This document shows positions 1 through 7,045 of a stretch of 22,143 nt of DNA, in pieces. The notes under the pieces are model-generated. The model was given only the letters and a program-made list of their open reading frames with translations, was not told the origin of the DNA and searched no databases. Location: positions 1-22,143 of the forward strand of contig CAKUNF010000019.1 of the NCBI GenBank assembly GCA_934668375.1, read 5' to 3'. Source of the stretch: an uncultured Parolsenella sp. Lineage in GTDB: Bacteria; Actinomycetota; Coriobacteriia; Coriobacteriales; Atopobiaceae. How positions within the stretch are numbered: the stretch's first letter is position 1; every line of letters starts with the position of its first letter. The position numbers and the translations under genes are program-made.

Positions 1-7
1 ATACGCT

Positions 8-123
8 CCCCCGCGGGGCCCCGCAAGGGGGCGCGGGGGCCTCCACGGCTTGCACACATTTCGACCGAGGGGGCGCGCCCTACGGGATGGGGGCCGGGGA
101 TTCGCGCCCCCAGCCCCCCTCGG
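8..123 (-). terminator. GC-rich hairpins downstream of the phospho-sugar mutase gene
   Basis: This is the gene-free left edge of the window. An inverted repeat pairs CCCCCGCG (8-15) with CGCGGGGG (32-39). A second pairs CCGAGGGGG (65-73) with CCCCCTCGG (115-123). A competing pair is GGGGGCGCG (69-77) with CGCGCCCCC (103-111). The second set lies just after the stop codon of the minus-strand mutase gene, so it may end that transcript. No clear U-tract follows it, so an intrinsic terminator is only a guess. Confidence 0.35.
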
Positions 124-150
124 CCAAGCGTCCATATGTCTATGTATGTG

Positions 151-1875
151 CTAGGCGAGCAGCTCGGTCTTGGCGACCTCGGCGAGCCTGTCGTTGAGGG
201 CCTGGGAGGCCTCGCGGGTGTCGCCCCTGCTGAAGAGGTAGGCCTTGATCTTGGGCTCGGTGCCGGACGGGCGCACGATGACCTTCACGCCCTCGTCGAG
301 CTGGAACTCAAGCACGTTGCTCTTGGGAAGCAACTGCTCGGGGCACGAGCCGTCGCCACCGGCAACTGTCATCTGAACGTCGGACTTGTAGTCAACGAAG
401 CCCCTGACCGGAATGCCCGCAATCTCGGTGGGCGGGTTCTCGCGCAGACCGCTCATGATGGCGCTCATCTTGTCCGCACCGGCAGCGCCCGGGAAGCTCA
501 CGTTCACCACGCCGTTGAGGTAGTAGCCGTACTCCTTGTAGAGCGCCTCCATGGCCTCGTACAGATCCATGCCACGCTCGGCGTACCAAGCGGCCATCTC
601 GCAGGTGAGCATGCTCGCCACGATGGCGTCCTTGTCACGCGCGTGCAGGCCGACGAGGTAGCCGTAGCTCTCCTCGAAGCCCAGCAGGAAGCGGTCGCCC
701 TCGCCCGCCTCGACAAGCTGGTCCATCTGGCCGCCGATGTTCTTGAAGCCCGTGAGCACGCGGCGGGTCTCGAAGCCATAGTGCCTGGCCAGGGCGTCGG
801 GCATGGCAGACGAGACGATCGTGGTCACCACGACCTTGCGGGAGACGTCCTCGCCAGCCTCAGCCTTCATGCGCGCGAGCCAGTCGATGAGCAGGGTGCC
901 CATCTCGTTGCCCGTCATGAGCTTGTAGTCGCCGTCATGCGGCACGGCCACGCCCATGCGGTCCGCATCCGGGTCGGTCGCGAGCATGAGATCGGGGTGG
1001 ACCTTGTCGCACAGCTCGAGGCCCTTCTCGAGCGCCTCGCGGAACTCGGGGTTGGGATAGGGGCAGGTGGGGAAGTTGCCATCCGGCTCGGCCTGCTCGG
1101 GCACGACCGTGACGTTCGTGATGCCCACGCGGGCCAGGATCTTGTTCATGCACTCGATGCCCGTGCCGTTGAGCGGCGTGTAGACAACCGAGAAGTCGGG
1201 GTTGGGCTTGGCCCCGATGGACTGGGAGGCCACGGCGTCGATGAAGCGGTCGAGCACCTCGTCGGGCGTCCAGACCACGAGGCCGGCCTCGAGCGCCTCG
1301 TCGAAGTCCATGCGCTTGACGCCCGTGAAGATGTCTGTCTCGTAGATGGTGTTCTGGATCTCATCGGCGGCCTCATTGGCGATCTGGCAGCCGTCGTCGC
1401 CGTAGACCTTGTAGCCGTTGTAGGGCGCGGGATTGTGGCTGGCCGTCACGGCGATGCCGGCGGAGCAGTGCAGGTCACGCGTGGCAAACGACAGCGTGGG
1501 AACGGGCTCGATGCGCGGGTAGACGTAGGACTTGATGCCGTTGGCGGCAAGCACGCCGGCCGCGGCCTTCACGAAGTCCTCGCCCTTGTTGCGCGAGTCA
1601 CGCGCGATGGCGACCGTTGGGTTCTCGTAGTGGGCGTTGAGGTAAGTGGCGAGTCCCTGCGTGGCCTGCGAGACCGTGTAGACGTTCATGCGGTTGGTGC
1701 CCACGCCAAGCGTGCCGCGAAGGCCGGCCGTGCCAAACGAGAGGCTGCGATAGAACGCGTCGGAGAGCTTCTCGGGGTCCGGGTCTGCCATGAGCTCGTC
1801 GAGCTCGACGGCGAGGTCGGCCTCGGTGACGTTCTCCTTCCAGAGCTGCGCCGCAGCGAGAATCTTGTCGTCCAT
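151..1875 (-). CDS. pgcA: phospho-sugar mutase (alpha-phosphoglucomutase / phosphomannomutase family)
   Basis: This 574-residue cytoplasmic enzyme interconverts hexose 1-phosphates and 6-phosphates, linking glycolysis to nucleotide-sugar and glycogen metabolism. All four family signatures are visible: the TASHNP loop with the phosphorylated serine near residue 146, the metal-binding DPDADRMG near 301-308, the sugar-binding GFEESYG near 399-405, and the phosphate-binding RPSGTEPKIK near 535-544. Length and N-terminus (FGTAGLRG, then GTNRMNVYTV) match the PgcA-type group rather than shorter ManB/GlmM proteins. I chose the ATG at 1875 because AAGGGGAG lies just upstream; an open frame extends to 1998, but the extra residues are Arg/Pro-rich and unlike the family. 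It stands alone, with its own upstream region. Substrate preference (glucose or mannose) cannot be read from sequence. Confidence 0.93.
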   Translation of the reverse strand: MDDKILAAAQLWKENVTEADLAVELDELMADPDPEKLSDAFYRSLSFGTAGLRGTLGVGTNRMNVYTVSQATQGLATYLNAHYENPTVAIARDSRNKGEDFVKAAAGVLAANGIKSYVYPRIEPVPTLSFATRDLHCSAGIAVTASHNPAPYNGYKVYGDDGCQIANEAADEIQNTIYETDIFTGVKRMDFDEALEAGLVVWTPDEVLDRFIDAVASQSIGAKPNPDFSVVYTPLNGTGIECMNKILARVGITNVTVVPEQAEPDGNFPTCPYPNPEFREALEKGLELCDKVHPDLMLATDPDADRMGVAVPHDGDYKLMTGNEMGTLLIDWLARMKAEAGEDVSRKVVVTTIVSSAMPDALARHYGFETRRVLTGFKNIGGQMDQLVEAGEGDRFLLGFEESYGYLVGLHARDKDAIVASMLTCEMAAWYAERGMDLYEAMEALYKEYGYYLNGVVNVSFPGAAGADKMSAIMSGLRENPPTEIAGIPVRGFVDYKSDVQMTVAGGDGSCPEQLLPKSNVLEFQLDEGVKVIVRPSGTEPKIKAYLFSRGDTREASQALNDRLAEVAKTELLA

Positions 1876-1893
1876 GCGTACTCCCCTTCTCTG

Positions 1894-1960
1894 CGCGCCC
1901 GCGGGCGCGGTTTCACTCGTACTCCTTAGTGTAGCCACGGCGGCGTCCGCTAAACGTGGC
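1894..1960 (-). promoter_or_regulatory. putative promoter and leader of the mutase gene, with palindromes
   Basis: On the minus strand a TACACT box (1928-1933) resembles a -10 element, without a convincing -35. It is flanked by a dyad, GCCACG (1934-1939) with CGTGGC (1955-1960). Between it and the start codon is a perfect 16-base palindrome, CGCGCCCGCGGGCGCG (1894-1909), which would form a hairpin in the 5' leader. The promoter call rests on the -10-like box and position only. Confidence 0.3.
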
Positions 1961-1999
1961 GGCAGCGTCCGTCTCGGCGGACGGGCGCGGCTTGACATG

Positions 2000-2042
2000 G
2001 CGAAAGAGAAAGCGGTCCGCAGCCAAAGGCCACGAACCGCTT
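2000..2042 (-). terminator. putative intrinsic terminator of the EIIB-SIS gene
   Basis: Downstream of the stop codon at 2075, the minus strand carries a hairpin whose outer stem pairs AAGCGGT (2010-2016) with ACCGCTT (2036-2042). An inner GCC/GGC stem closes a three-base loop. The stem is followed on the minus strand by the T-rich stretch TTTCTCTTT. The stem has internal mismatches, so this is a reasonable rather than a strong terminator. Confidence 0.5.
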
Positions 2043-2074
2043 GCGCGCTACCTATATAGGTTGGGGCGAGTTGA

Positions 2075-2971
2075 CTACTTGCCCTCGCGGATGGAGGCGC
2101 CGAGCGATCCGCCCGGGTGCCACTTGACGTACTGCTGCGGGTTCAGGCCGAAGTCCTCCTGAAGCAGGATCGAGAGGCTCTGGAGCATAAGGATCTCCAC
2201 AATGATGGAGGCGCGGGGCGGCTTGTTCATGGGGTCGCCCTCCTCCTTGACGCCGGCGATGAGGGTGACGTCGCCCTCCTGGGCCAGCCAGCTGTCGGGG
2301 TTGCCCGTGAGGGAGATGATCTTGACGCCGTTGCCCTTGAGGCAAGTGACGGTGGCCTTGAGCTCGGAGGTGTTGCCCGAGTTGGAGATGGCGATGACGA
2401 CGTCGCCGGGCTTGACCTGGCCGGCGGAGCCGTGGACGCACTCGGTGCCGTGGAGCTCGTAGGTGGGGGTGCCGGTCGAGGAGAACAGCGACGCGGCGTA
2501 GCCGGAGACGTGGCCCGGCTTGCCGATGCCCGTCACGTGCAGGCGGCCACCGTTGGCCTCGGCCTCCTGGATGAGGCGCTTGGCAGCGGTGATGGAATCG
2601 TAATCAATCGTGTCCATGAAGGCGGCAACCTGCTCCTTCATGATGCCGAGGAAGACATCAACGGCCTTCTTGTCGTCGGCGGCGGAGGGGATGTGGTCGT
2701 GTGCCACGGTGAACTCTCCCATCTTCTGGCTGATCTCCTCATCGTTGGTGATGTCGAAGATGCTGATGACGTTGGGGAACTTGCCCTCGATCTCGGGGGC
2801 GAGGTCGCTCATGGTGATGATGACGTCGCCGTCATAGCCGATGAGGTCCTCGAGCTTGCCATGCTCAACGTTGATTCGGTATCCGCGCTTGGCGCAGATC
2901 TGCTGAATCTTCGTCTGGAGCAGCATGCTCGAGCCGACACCGGCGCGGCAGACAACCAGGGCGTTGACCAT
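2075..2971 (-). CDS. fusion of PTS EIIB-like domain and SIS sugar-phosphate isomerase domain
   Basis: This 298-residue protein has two domains. Residues 1 to about 90 resemble a PTS EIIB of the ascorbate/galactitol type: a short beta strand, then the phospho-cysteine loop CRAGVGSS with Cys8, then an amphipathic helix. Residues about 120-298 are a SIS domain of the KpsF/GutQ/KdsD (D-arabinose-5-phosphate isomerase) type. They include GIGKPGH near 148, the AISNSGNTSE phosphosugar loop near 194, and the C-terminal HPGGSLG near 285. The two CBS domains usual in KdsD are absent. A strong ribosome site (AAGGAGAAAGG) supports the ATG at 2971. No EIIA or EIIC gene lies nearby. It probably isomerises a sugar phosphate, and the EIIB part may sense or receive phosphate from the PTS; both roles are inferred. 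Confidence 0.85.
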   Translation of the reverse strand: MVNALVVCRAGVGSSMLLQTKIQQICAKRGYRINVEHGKLEDLIGYDGDVIITMSDLAPEIEGKFPNVISIFDITNDEEISQKMGEFTVAHDHIPSAADDKKAVDVFLGIMKEQVAAFMDTIDYDSITAAKRLIQEAEANGGRLHVTGIGKPGHVSGYAASLFSSTGTPTYELHGTECVHGSAGQVKPGDVVIAISNSGNTSELKATVTCLKGNGVKIISLTGNPDSWLAQEGDVTLIAGVKEEGDPMNKPPRASIIVEILMLQSLSILLQEDFGLNPQQYVKWHPGGSLGASIREGK

Positions 2972-3009
2972 GTTCGCGTACCTTTCTCCTTGTTGGTTAC
3001 GAACTTAAC

Positions 3010-3022
3010 TACACTAGGTGTA
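3010..3022. promoter_or_regulatory. small dyad in the EIIB-SIS upstream region
   Basis: TACAC (3010-3014) and GTGTA (3018-3022) form a perfect 5-bp dyad around TAG, about 40 bases upstream of the start codon at 2971. Nearby on the minus strand is TAAGAT (-10-like). An AT-rich direct repeat, AACTTTTT twice, occupies 3053-3068. Position and base composition suggest a promoter with a small operator, but no convincing -35 box accompanies it. Confidence 0.25.
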
Positions 3023-3099
3023 TCTTACTCAAAACAGCGGCACGGGCACACGAACTTTTTAACTTTTTCACGTGATTTGTAACAAGGGGCGCGGCGCGA

Positions 3100-3330
3100 G
3101 CGACCGAATCAGTTCAAGAGCGTGTAGTTGGCAGAAATACCCTTCGAGAGTGCGGTGGCACCGCCTGGTGGAGACTCATTTCCCCTCGAAGGACTTAAAA
3201 GAGCTCCGCAACTGAATTTAACGGATATCATTAGGCATCGTTTCGCCCTTTTAAAGACCCCTCGCCCCTCTCGTATCGCACTCTCGAGGGCAAAAACTGC
3301 CATAAACGGTGGCTCGAAGTCGAAACGACA
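3100..3330 (-). ncRNA. candidate structured non-coding RNA or long leader upstream of the EIIB-SIS gene
   Basis: This stretch is less GC-rich than its neighbours and has no credible protein. It is rich in helices. CCTTCGAG (3141-3148) pairs with CTCGAAGG (3185-3192). Nested inside are GAGT/ACTC and GCGGT/ACCGC stems, giving a three-tier hairpin in which most unpaired bases lie on one side. TTAAAAG (3195-3201) pairs with CTTTTAA (3248-3254), and CCCTCG (3259-3264) with CGAGGG (3285-3290). It lies between the terminator of the P-type ATPase operon and the EIIB-SIS gene, so I favour minus-strand transcription, either as a free RNA or as a leader. Size and likely host resemble the raiA class known from Firmicutes and Actinobacteria, but that link is a guess. 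Confidence 0.45.
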
Positions 3331-3363
3331 CAAAAGTGGGGCCGCCCTAGCTCGGACGGCCCC
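3331..3363 (-). terminator. intrinsic terminator of the P-type ATPase operon
   Basis: GGGGCCG (3338-3344) pairs perfectly with CGGCCCC (3357-3363). On the minus strand the stem is followed by ACTTTTGTG, a short U-tract. It lies about 30 bases past the ATPase stop codon and in the right orientation. Confidence 0.7.
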
Positions 3364-3392
3364 AGACATACGCGTGATGGCTAGGCGGCGCG

Positions 3393-5477
3393 CTATATCT
3401 CGAACGACCGCGCGTCCCTCATCGAGAAGAACACCGTGCTCGAGTTGTGCAGCAGGCTCGACGCCTGCGGCGTGATGACGCCGGCGATCCCGAGTGCGAG
3501 CAGTGCCGAGTTAAACCCTATGACCTGCGCAAACGTCGTGCTCATACGTCCCATGAGCTCGCAGGAGAGACGTCGGAGCCCCACGAGGGCGGCCATGTCG
3601 CTCTGCGTGAGCGTGACATCTGCCACCTCTCGCGCGATCGCCGTGCCGTTGCCCATGGCCACGCCCACGTTCGCGGCGGACAGCGACGGCGAGTCGTTGA
3701 CGCCGTCGCCAACCATGACGACGCGCCTTCCCTGCTCGCGCAGGCGCTCGACGTAGGCGTGCTTGTCCTCGGGCAGGAGGTTGGCCGCAAACTCCGTGAT
3801 GCCAGCCTGGGCGGCAATGCGGGCCGCGGCGACCTCGTTGTCTCCCGTGAGCATGACGATGTGGGTGAAGCCAAGGCCGCGCAGGCTCGCGATGGCCTCA
3901 GGCACGCCGGGCTTGATGGGGTCGGCAATCGCCAGCGCGCCCACGAGCTCCCCGTCCACGGCGAGGTAGAGCGAGGACAGACCCACCGTACGCTCATCGA
4001 TAAGGGCATCCTGCTCGGGAGTGACGCGAACGCCCTCGTCCTCGACCACGAAGTGACGCGAACCGATGACGACGCGCTTTCCCTCGAGCGAGCTCGCGAT
4101 GCCGTGAGCAACAACGTACTCCACCTCGGCATGCCGCTCGCGATGCTCCAGACCGCGCTCCTCGGCCGCCCGCACGACGGCGCGCGCCACGGGATGGGGG
4201 AAGTGCTCCTCGAGACAGGCCGAGAAGCGCAGGACGTCGTCCTCATGCCAGGCGCCAAAAGCCAGGACGTCGGCCAGGGTCGGGGCTGCCTCGGTGAGCG
4301 TGCCCGTCTTGTCGAACACGATCGTGTCCGCAGCGGCAAGCTCCTCGAAGTGCTTGGAACCCTTGACGGTGAACCCGGCACGGGCGCTTTGGCTCATAGC
4401 CGAGAGCACCGAGATGGAGCTCGTGAGCTTGAGGGCGCACGAGTAGTCCACCATGAGCGCGGCGCTCGTCTTGACGAGGCTGCGCGTGGTGGCTGCCACG
4501 ATGCCCGCAAGCAGGAAGTTCCATGGGACGATGGCATCCGCCAGACGCTCGCGGCGGCCTTGCGCCTCGCTCTTGAGGTTCTCGGACTGCTCCACCATCG
4601 AGACGATCGAGCGGAGCTTCGTGCCGCCGGCGCCGTGCGTGACGCGCACGAACATCTCGCCATCCTCGCAGGCCGTGCCGGCATAGACCGAGTCGCCCTC
4701 GCCGCGCTCGACGGCCAGGGGCTCGCCGGTGAGCGCGGACTGGTTCACCATGGCGCAGCCACGCTCGACGACTCCGTCCACGCACACGGGCATGCCGGTG
4801 CGCACGACGACGAGGTCTCCCTCGACAAGCTCGGCGGCGGGCACGCAGACCTCGGCGCCGTCCTCGATGCGGCGGGCCGTCTCTGGCATCGCAAGCAGCG
4901 AGTAGATGAGCTCGTGCTGAGAGCGGGCCTTGGTGTAGCTCTCGAGCGCCTCGCCGATGTTAAGGAGAAACATCGTGCTGCCGGCCGTGAGGAAGTCGCG
5001 CTTGACGAACGAGATGCCCACGGCGGCCGCATCGAGCACGGGAACGTCGAGACGACCGTTCACAAGCGAGCGCAGGCCCGCAAGCAGGAACTTTCGATAG
5101 GCCCACAGCGTCCAGACCGCGCGGACGGGCGCGGGCAGGAACCAACGCCTGAGGTAGTGGAAGCCCACGAGCTCGGCGATGTCCATGAGCAGGTTGTCCG
5201 CACGCGGCGCGAGTGCCCCGGCGCAGTCACGGCGCGCCTCGTCGACGGCAGCGGCGTCGAGCATGCCGAGCCAGGCCAGCGCGGCCTCGCGCGCGGAGGC
5301 ATCCGTGGCGTCATAGGCAAGCGCAACCGAGCCGATGCGCGGATAGACGCGCGCCTGCGCAACTACCGGCGATTTCTCGAGCGCGGCCTGGAGCGGCTCC
5401 ACGTCCGCCTCGGGCACGTTGCCGGCAAGCCGCACACGCAGCCTGCCGGGTATGTCACTGACGATTGTGTACTGCAT
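3393..5477 (-). CDS. heavy-metal-type P-type ATPase (P1B family)
   Basis: This 694-residue membrane pump uses ATP to move a metal ion across the cytoplasmic membrane. P-type signatures are intact: TGEP (about 250-253), the phosphorylated Asp389 in DKTGTLT, the P1B-specific His-Pro pair (428-429), TGDN (544-547) and GDGVNDSP (590-597). The N-terminal 75 residues (GRLRVRLAG) resemble an HMA-like fold but lack the CxxC metal site. The transmembrane motif reads SCALKL (346-351) where copper or zinc pumps have CPx, so the cargo ion cannot be named. I chose the ATG at 5477, eight bases after the DUF6110 stop; the open frame runs on to 5744, but that extension only shadows the DUF6110 gene. It forms a two-gene operon with that gene, ending at 3331-3363. 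Confidence 0.92.
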   Translation of the reverse strand: MQYTIVSDIPGRLRVRLAGNVPEADVEPLQAALEKSPVVAQARVYPRIGSVALAYDATDASAREAALAWLGMLDAAAVDEARRDCAGALAPRADNLLMDIAELVGFHYLRRWFLPAPVRAVWTLWAYRKFLLAGLRSLVNGRLDVPVLDAAAVGISFVKRDFLTAGSTMFLLNIGEALESYTKARSQHELIYSLLAMPETARRIEDGAEVCVPAAELVEGDLVVVRTGMPVCVDGVVERGCAMVNQSALTGEPLAVERGEGDSVYAGTACEDGEMFVRVTHGAGGTKLRSIVSMVEQSENLKSEAQGRRERLADAIVPWNFLLAGIVAATTRSLVKTSAALMVDYSCALKLTSSISVLSAMSQSARAGFTVKGSKHFEELAAADTIVFDKTGTLTEAAPTLADVLAFGAWHEDDVLRFSACLEEHFPHPVARAVVRAAEERGLEHRERHAEVEYVVAHGIASSLEGKRVVIGSRHFVVEDEGVRVTPEQDALIDERTVGLSSLYLAVDGELVGALAIADPIKPGVPEAIASLRGLGFTHIVMLTGDNEVAAARIAAQAGITEFAANLLPEDKHAYVERLREQGRRVVMVGDGVNDSPSLSAANVGVAMGNGTAIAREVADVTLTQSDMAALVGLRRLSCELMGRMSTTFAQVIGFNSALLALGIAGVITPQASSLLHNSSTVFFSMRDARSFEI

Positions 5478-5485
5478 GGCGTGGC

Positions 5486-5728
5486 TTACTCGGCCTTCTC
5501 GGCCTCGTCGTCCTTCTTGGTGAGGTAACTGGCCTCGGAGACGATGTCGTCTACCTGGGCCTTCGCCTGCTCGACGATGGCGTCGTAGGAGTTCTTGGCG
5601 CGCATGCCGCAGGCCACGGCCTGGACGTAGCCCTTCTTGGCCGTCTCGGAGCTCAGGGCCTTGACGCCCACGGTGCCGAGAAGGAAGCCGCCGGCGACGA
5701 GCAGGCCGTTCTGGGTGGACTTCTTCAT
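5486..5728 (-). CDS. small DUF6110-type membrane-associated protein
   Basis: This 80-residue protein starts with a hydrophobic, glycine-rich segment (about residues 8-25, GLLVAGGFLLGTVGVKAL). A helical, charged tail (about 27-80) ends in Lys/Asp/Glu. The layout and wording (SSETAKKGYVQAVA, then AKNSYDAIVEQA) match the DUF6110 family as I remember it, whose members often sit beside heavy-metal P-type ATPases. Its stop codon lies eight bases before the ATPase start, so the two are surely co-transcribed. A GAGAGG ribosome site supports the ATG at 5728. It could be a pump subunit, a membrane chaperone or an ion-trafficking helper; the sequence does not say which. Confidence 0.8.
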   Translation of the reverse strand: MKKSTQNGLLVAGGFLLGTVGVKALSSETAKKGYVQAVACGMRAKNSYDAIVEQAKAQVDDIVSEASYLTKKDDEAEKAE

Positions 5729-5906
5729 GGTGCGATCCTCTCACTCATGCCCCGGCGAGGCACCGGAGCTCCCCGCCCCCGCGCTCCCGCGAGGGTCTGG
5801 CTACAGATTTGAGCTTACCCAGGTTCACTTACGTTGGCCGGACAAACTCGTTACGTTCAAATTACGGAGTTAGATTCGGTTCGCGCAACTGTTCGCCGCA
5901 CCTGAT

Positions 5907-5936
5907 TTGACGAATTTGTGAATGCCGCAGCTTAAT
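5907..5936 (+). promoter_or_regulatory. putative promoter for the short-chain dehydrogenase
   Basis: TTGACG (5907-5912) is followed, after 18 bases, by CTTAAT (5931-5936). A second, poorer pair is TTGATA (5953-5958) and TATATC (5974-5979), only 15 bases apart. Both lie in the AT-rich gap between two divergent genes (5729-6111). On the minus strand of the same gap, TTGCGC followed after 18 bases by TAATTT could serve the DUF6110/ATPase operon. I see no gene or RNA in this gap. The calls rest on box similarity alone. Confidence 0.3.
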
Positions 5937-6111
5937 GGTAGAAGTTAGCGGCTTGATACTATCTAGCTGCAGGTATATCAGCTTTGGCTAACTTTTCCGA
6001 CACGGGGTCCAGCACGCGGCGGCAGAGGCCACGCCGTTTGCCGCAAAGCCGGGCCTGTGCGGGGGAAGTTGGCGCACGATGAGGCGGGCAGGGACGAGAG
6101 ATGGGAGCCAC

Positions 6112-6852
6112 ATGAAGACCAGCATCGCGGGAGAGAGGGCGCTCGTCACGGGGGCCGGATCGGGCATCGGGCGGGCCATAGCCGTGAGGCTCGCGAGCCT
6201 TGGCTGCACGGTGACGCTCGCGGGACGAACGCTCGGGAAGCTCGAGGAGACGGCCGCGCTGTGCAACGACGCCGCACGCCAGGCGGGCCACGAGTCCACG
6301 ACCATCGCCCACACGTGCGACCTCACGAGCGAGCGGTCCATCCTCGCGCTCGTTGCCGCCGTGACCGAGGAGGGCGGCCTCGACATACTCGTGAACAACG
6401 CCGGCATCGTTCAGGCGGGGCCGCTCGAGGACATCCCCACCGAGCAGTTCGACGCCGTCATGGCCACGAACGTGCGCGCGCCGTTCATCCTCATGCGCGA
6501 GACGCTGCCGCTGCTGCGCGCCTCGAGGGCGGCGGAGATCGTGAACGTGTGCTCGGTCGTGGCGCACGCGGGCTACCCCAACCAGAGCGCCTACGTGGCG
6601 AGCAAGCACGCGCTCTACGGCATGTCAAAGTCGTTTGCGGCCGAGGTGTACGACGAGGGCGTGCGCGTGCACGTCATCTCGCCGGGAGGCGTGCTCACCG
6701 ACATGGTGGCCATCGCCCGCCCCGACCTCACCGGCACGCCCATGATCGTGCCCGACGACATGGCGGACGCCATCGAGTACCTGCTGTGCCACCGCACGGA
6801 CGCCGTGTGCGACGAGATTCGCCTGCATCGCGTGACGAAGGCCCCGTTCTAG
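6112..6852 (+). CDS. SDR-family NAD(P)-dependent oxidoreductase
   Basis: This 246-residue classical short-chain dehydrogenase has the expected parts: the cofactor loop TGAGSGIG near residues 11-18, the structural NNAG motif near 94-97, a serine in the VCSVVAH strand, and the catalytic YVASK tetrad segment. The length is normal for the class. I prefer the ATG at 6112, which has GGGAG five bases upstream and begins directly with the Rossmann strand. An in-frame ATG at 6079 is possible, but would add an Arg-rich tail. The gene is alone and divergent from the metal-pump operon. The substrate is unknown; SDRs reduce or oxidise hydroxyl/keto groups on sugars, steroids, fatty acyls and many others. 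Confidence 0.88.
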   Translation: MKTSIAGERALVTGAGSGIGRAIAVRLASLGCTVTLAGRTLGKLEETAALCNDAARQAGHESTTIAHTCDLTSERSILALVAAVTEEGGLDILVNNAGIVQAGPLEDIPTEQFDAVMATNVRAPFILMRETLPLLRASRAAEIVNVCSVVAHAGYPNQSAYVASKHALYGMSKSFAAEVYDEGVRVHVISPGGVLTDMVAIARPDLTGTPMIVPDDMADAIEYLLCHRTDAVCDEIRLHRVTKAPF

Positions 6853-6933
6853 GGCCAGCTGCCTGGTGCCACGGCTTTCAAAACGTTCACAATGCCGAAC
6901 TATGTTCCATTTTGCTACCGTTGGCCCGATTGG

Positions 6934-6962
6934 TTGATGCCGTTCGCGGCTCAATGGGTATC
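6934..6962 (+). promoter_or_regulatory. weak promoter candidate upstream of fucO
   Basis: TTGATG (6934-6939) is followed, after 17 bases, by GGTATC (6957-6962). It lies about 85 bases upstream of the fucO start in an otherwise featureless 190-base gap. The -10 match is poor. Confidence 0.2.
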
Positions 6963-7045
6963 CTCTTTCTTGGAATGTGCCCGGCATGTGCCGAGCCCGA
7001 CGTGCACGACAGGGGCTGTCGTGCGAGCAACCCTTTGGAGGGAAC

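Noticed and set aside
136..1929. Long plus-strand frame opposite the phospho-sugar mutase gene
   Set aside because: It is an antisense shadow, rich in Val/Leu/His/Gly/Ala, as expected from GC-ending codons; the minus-strand gene has all family motifs.
3150..3166. T-box-like sequence GGTGGCACCGCC on the plus strand
   Set aside because: It matches the T-box core closely, but no plus-strand gene or terminator follows, and the match is explained by the GCGGT/ACCGC hairpin of the candidate RNA.
3109..3369. Possible 86-residue protein on the minus strand
   Set aside because: The frame overlaps the terminator of the ATPase operon and the helices of the candidate RNA, has no clear ribosome site and no recognisable domain. 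The RNA explanation fits better.
3447..5528. 693-residue plus-strand frame opposite the P-type ATPase
   Set aside because: It is an antisense shadow of a gene with complete P-type motifs.
5478..5744. N-terminal extension of the P-type ATPase reading frame
   Set aside because: These codons overlap the DUF6110 gene in another frame and give an Arg-rich, unfamiliar tail; the ATG at 5477 starts directly with the expected domain.
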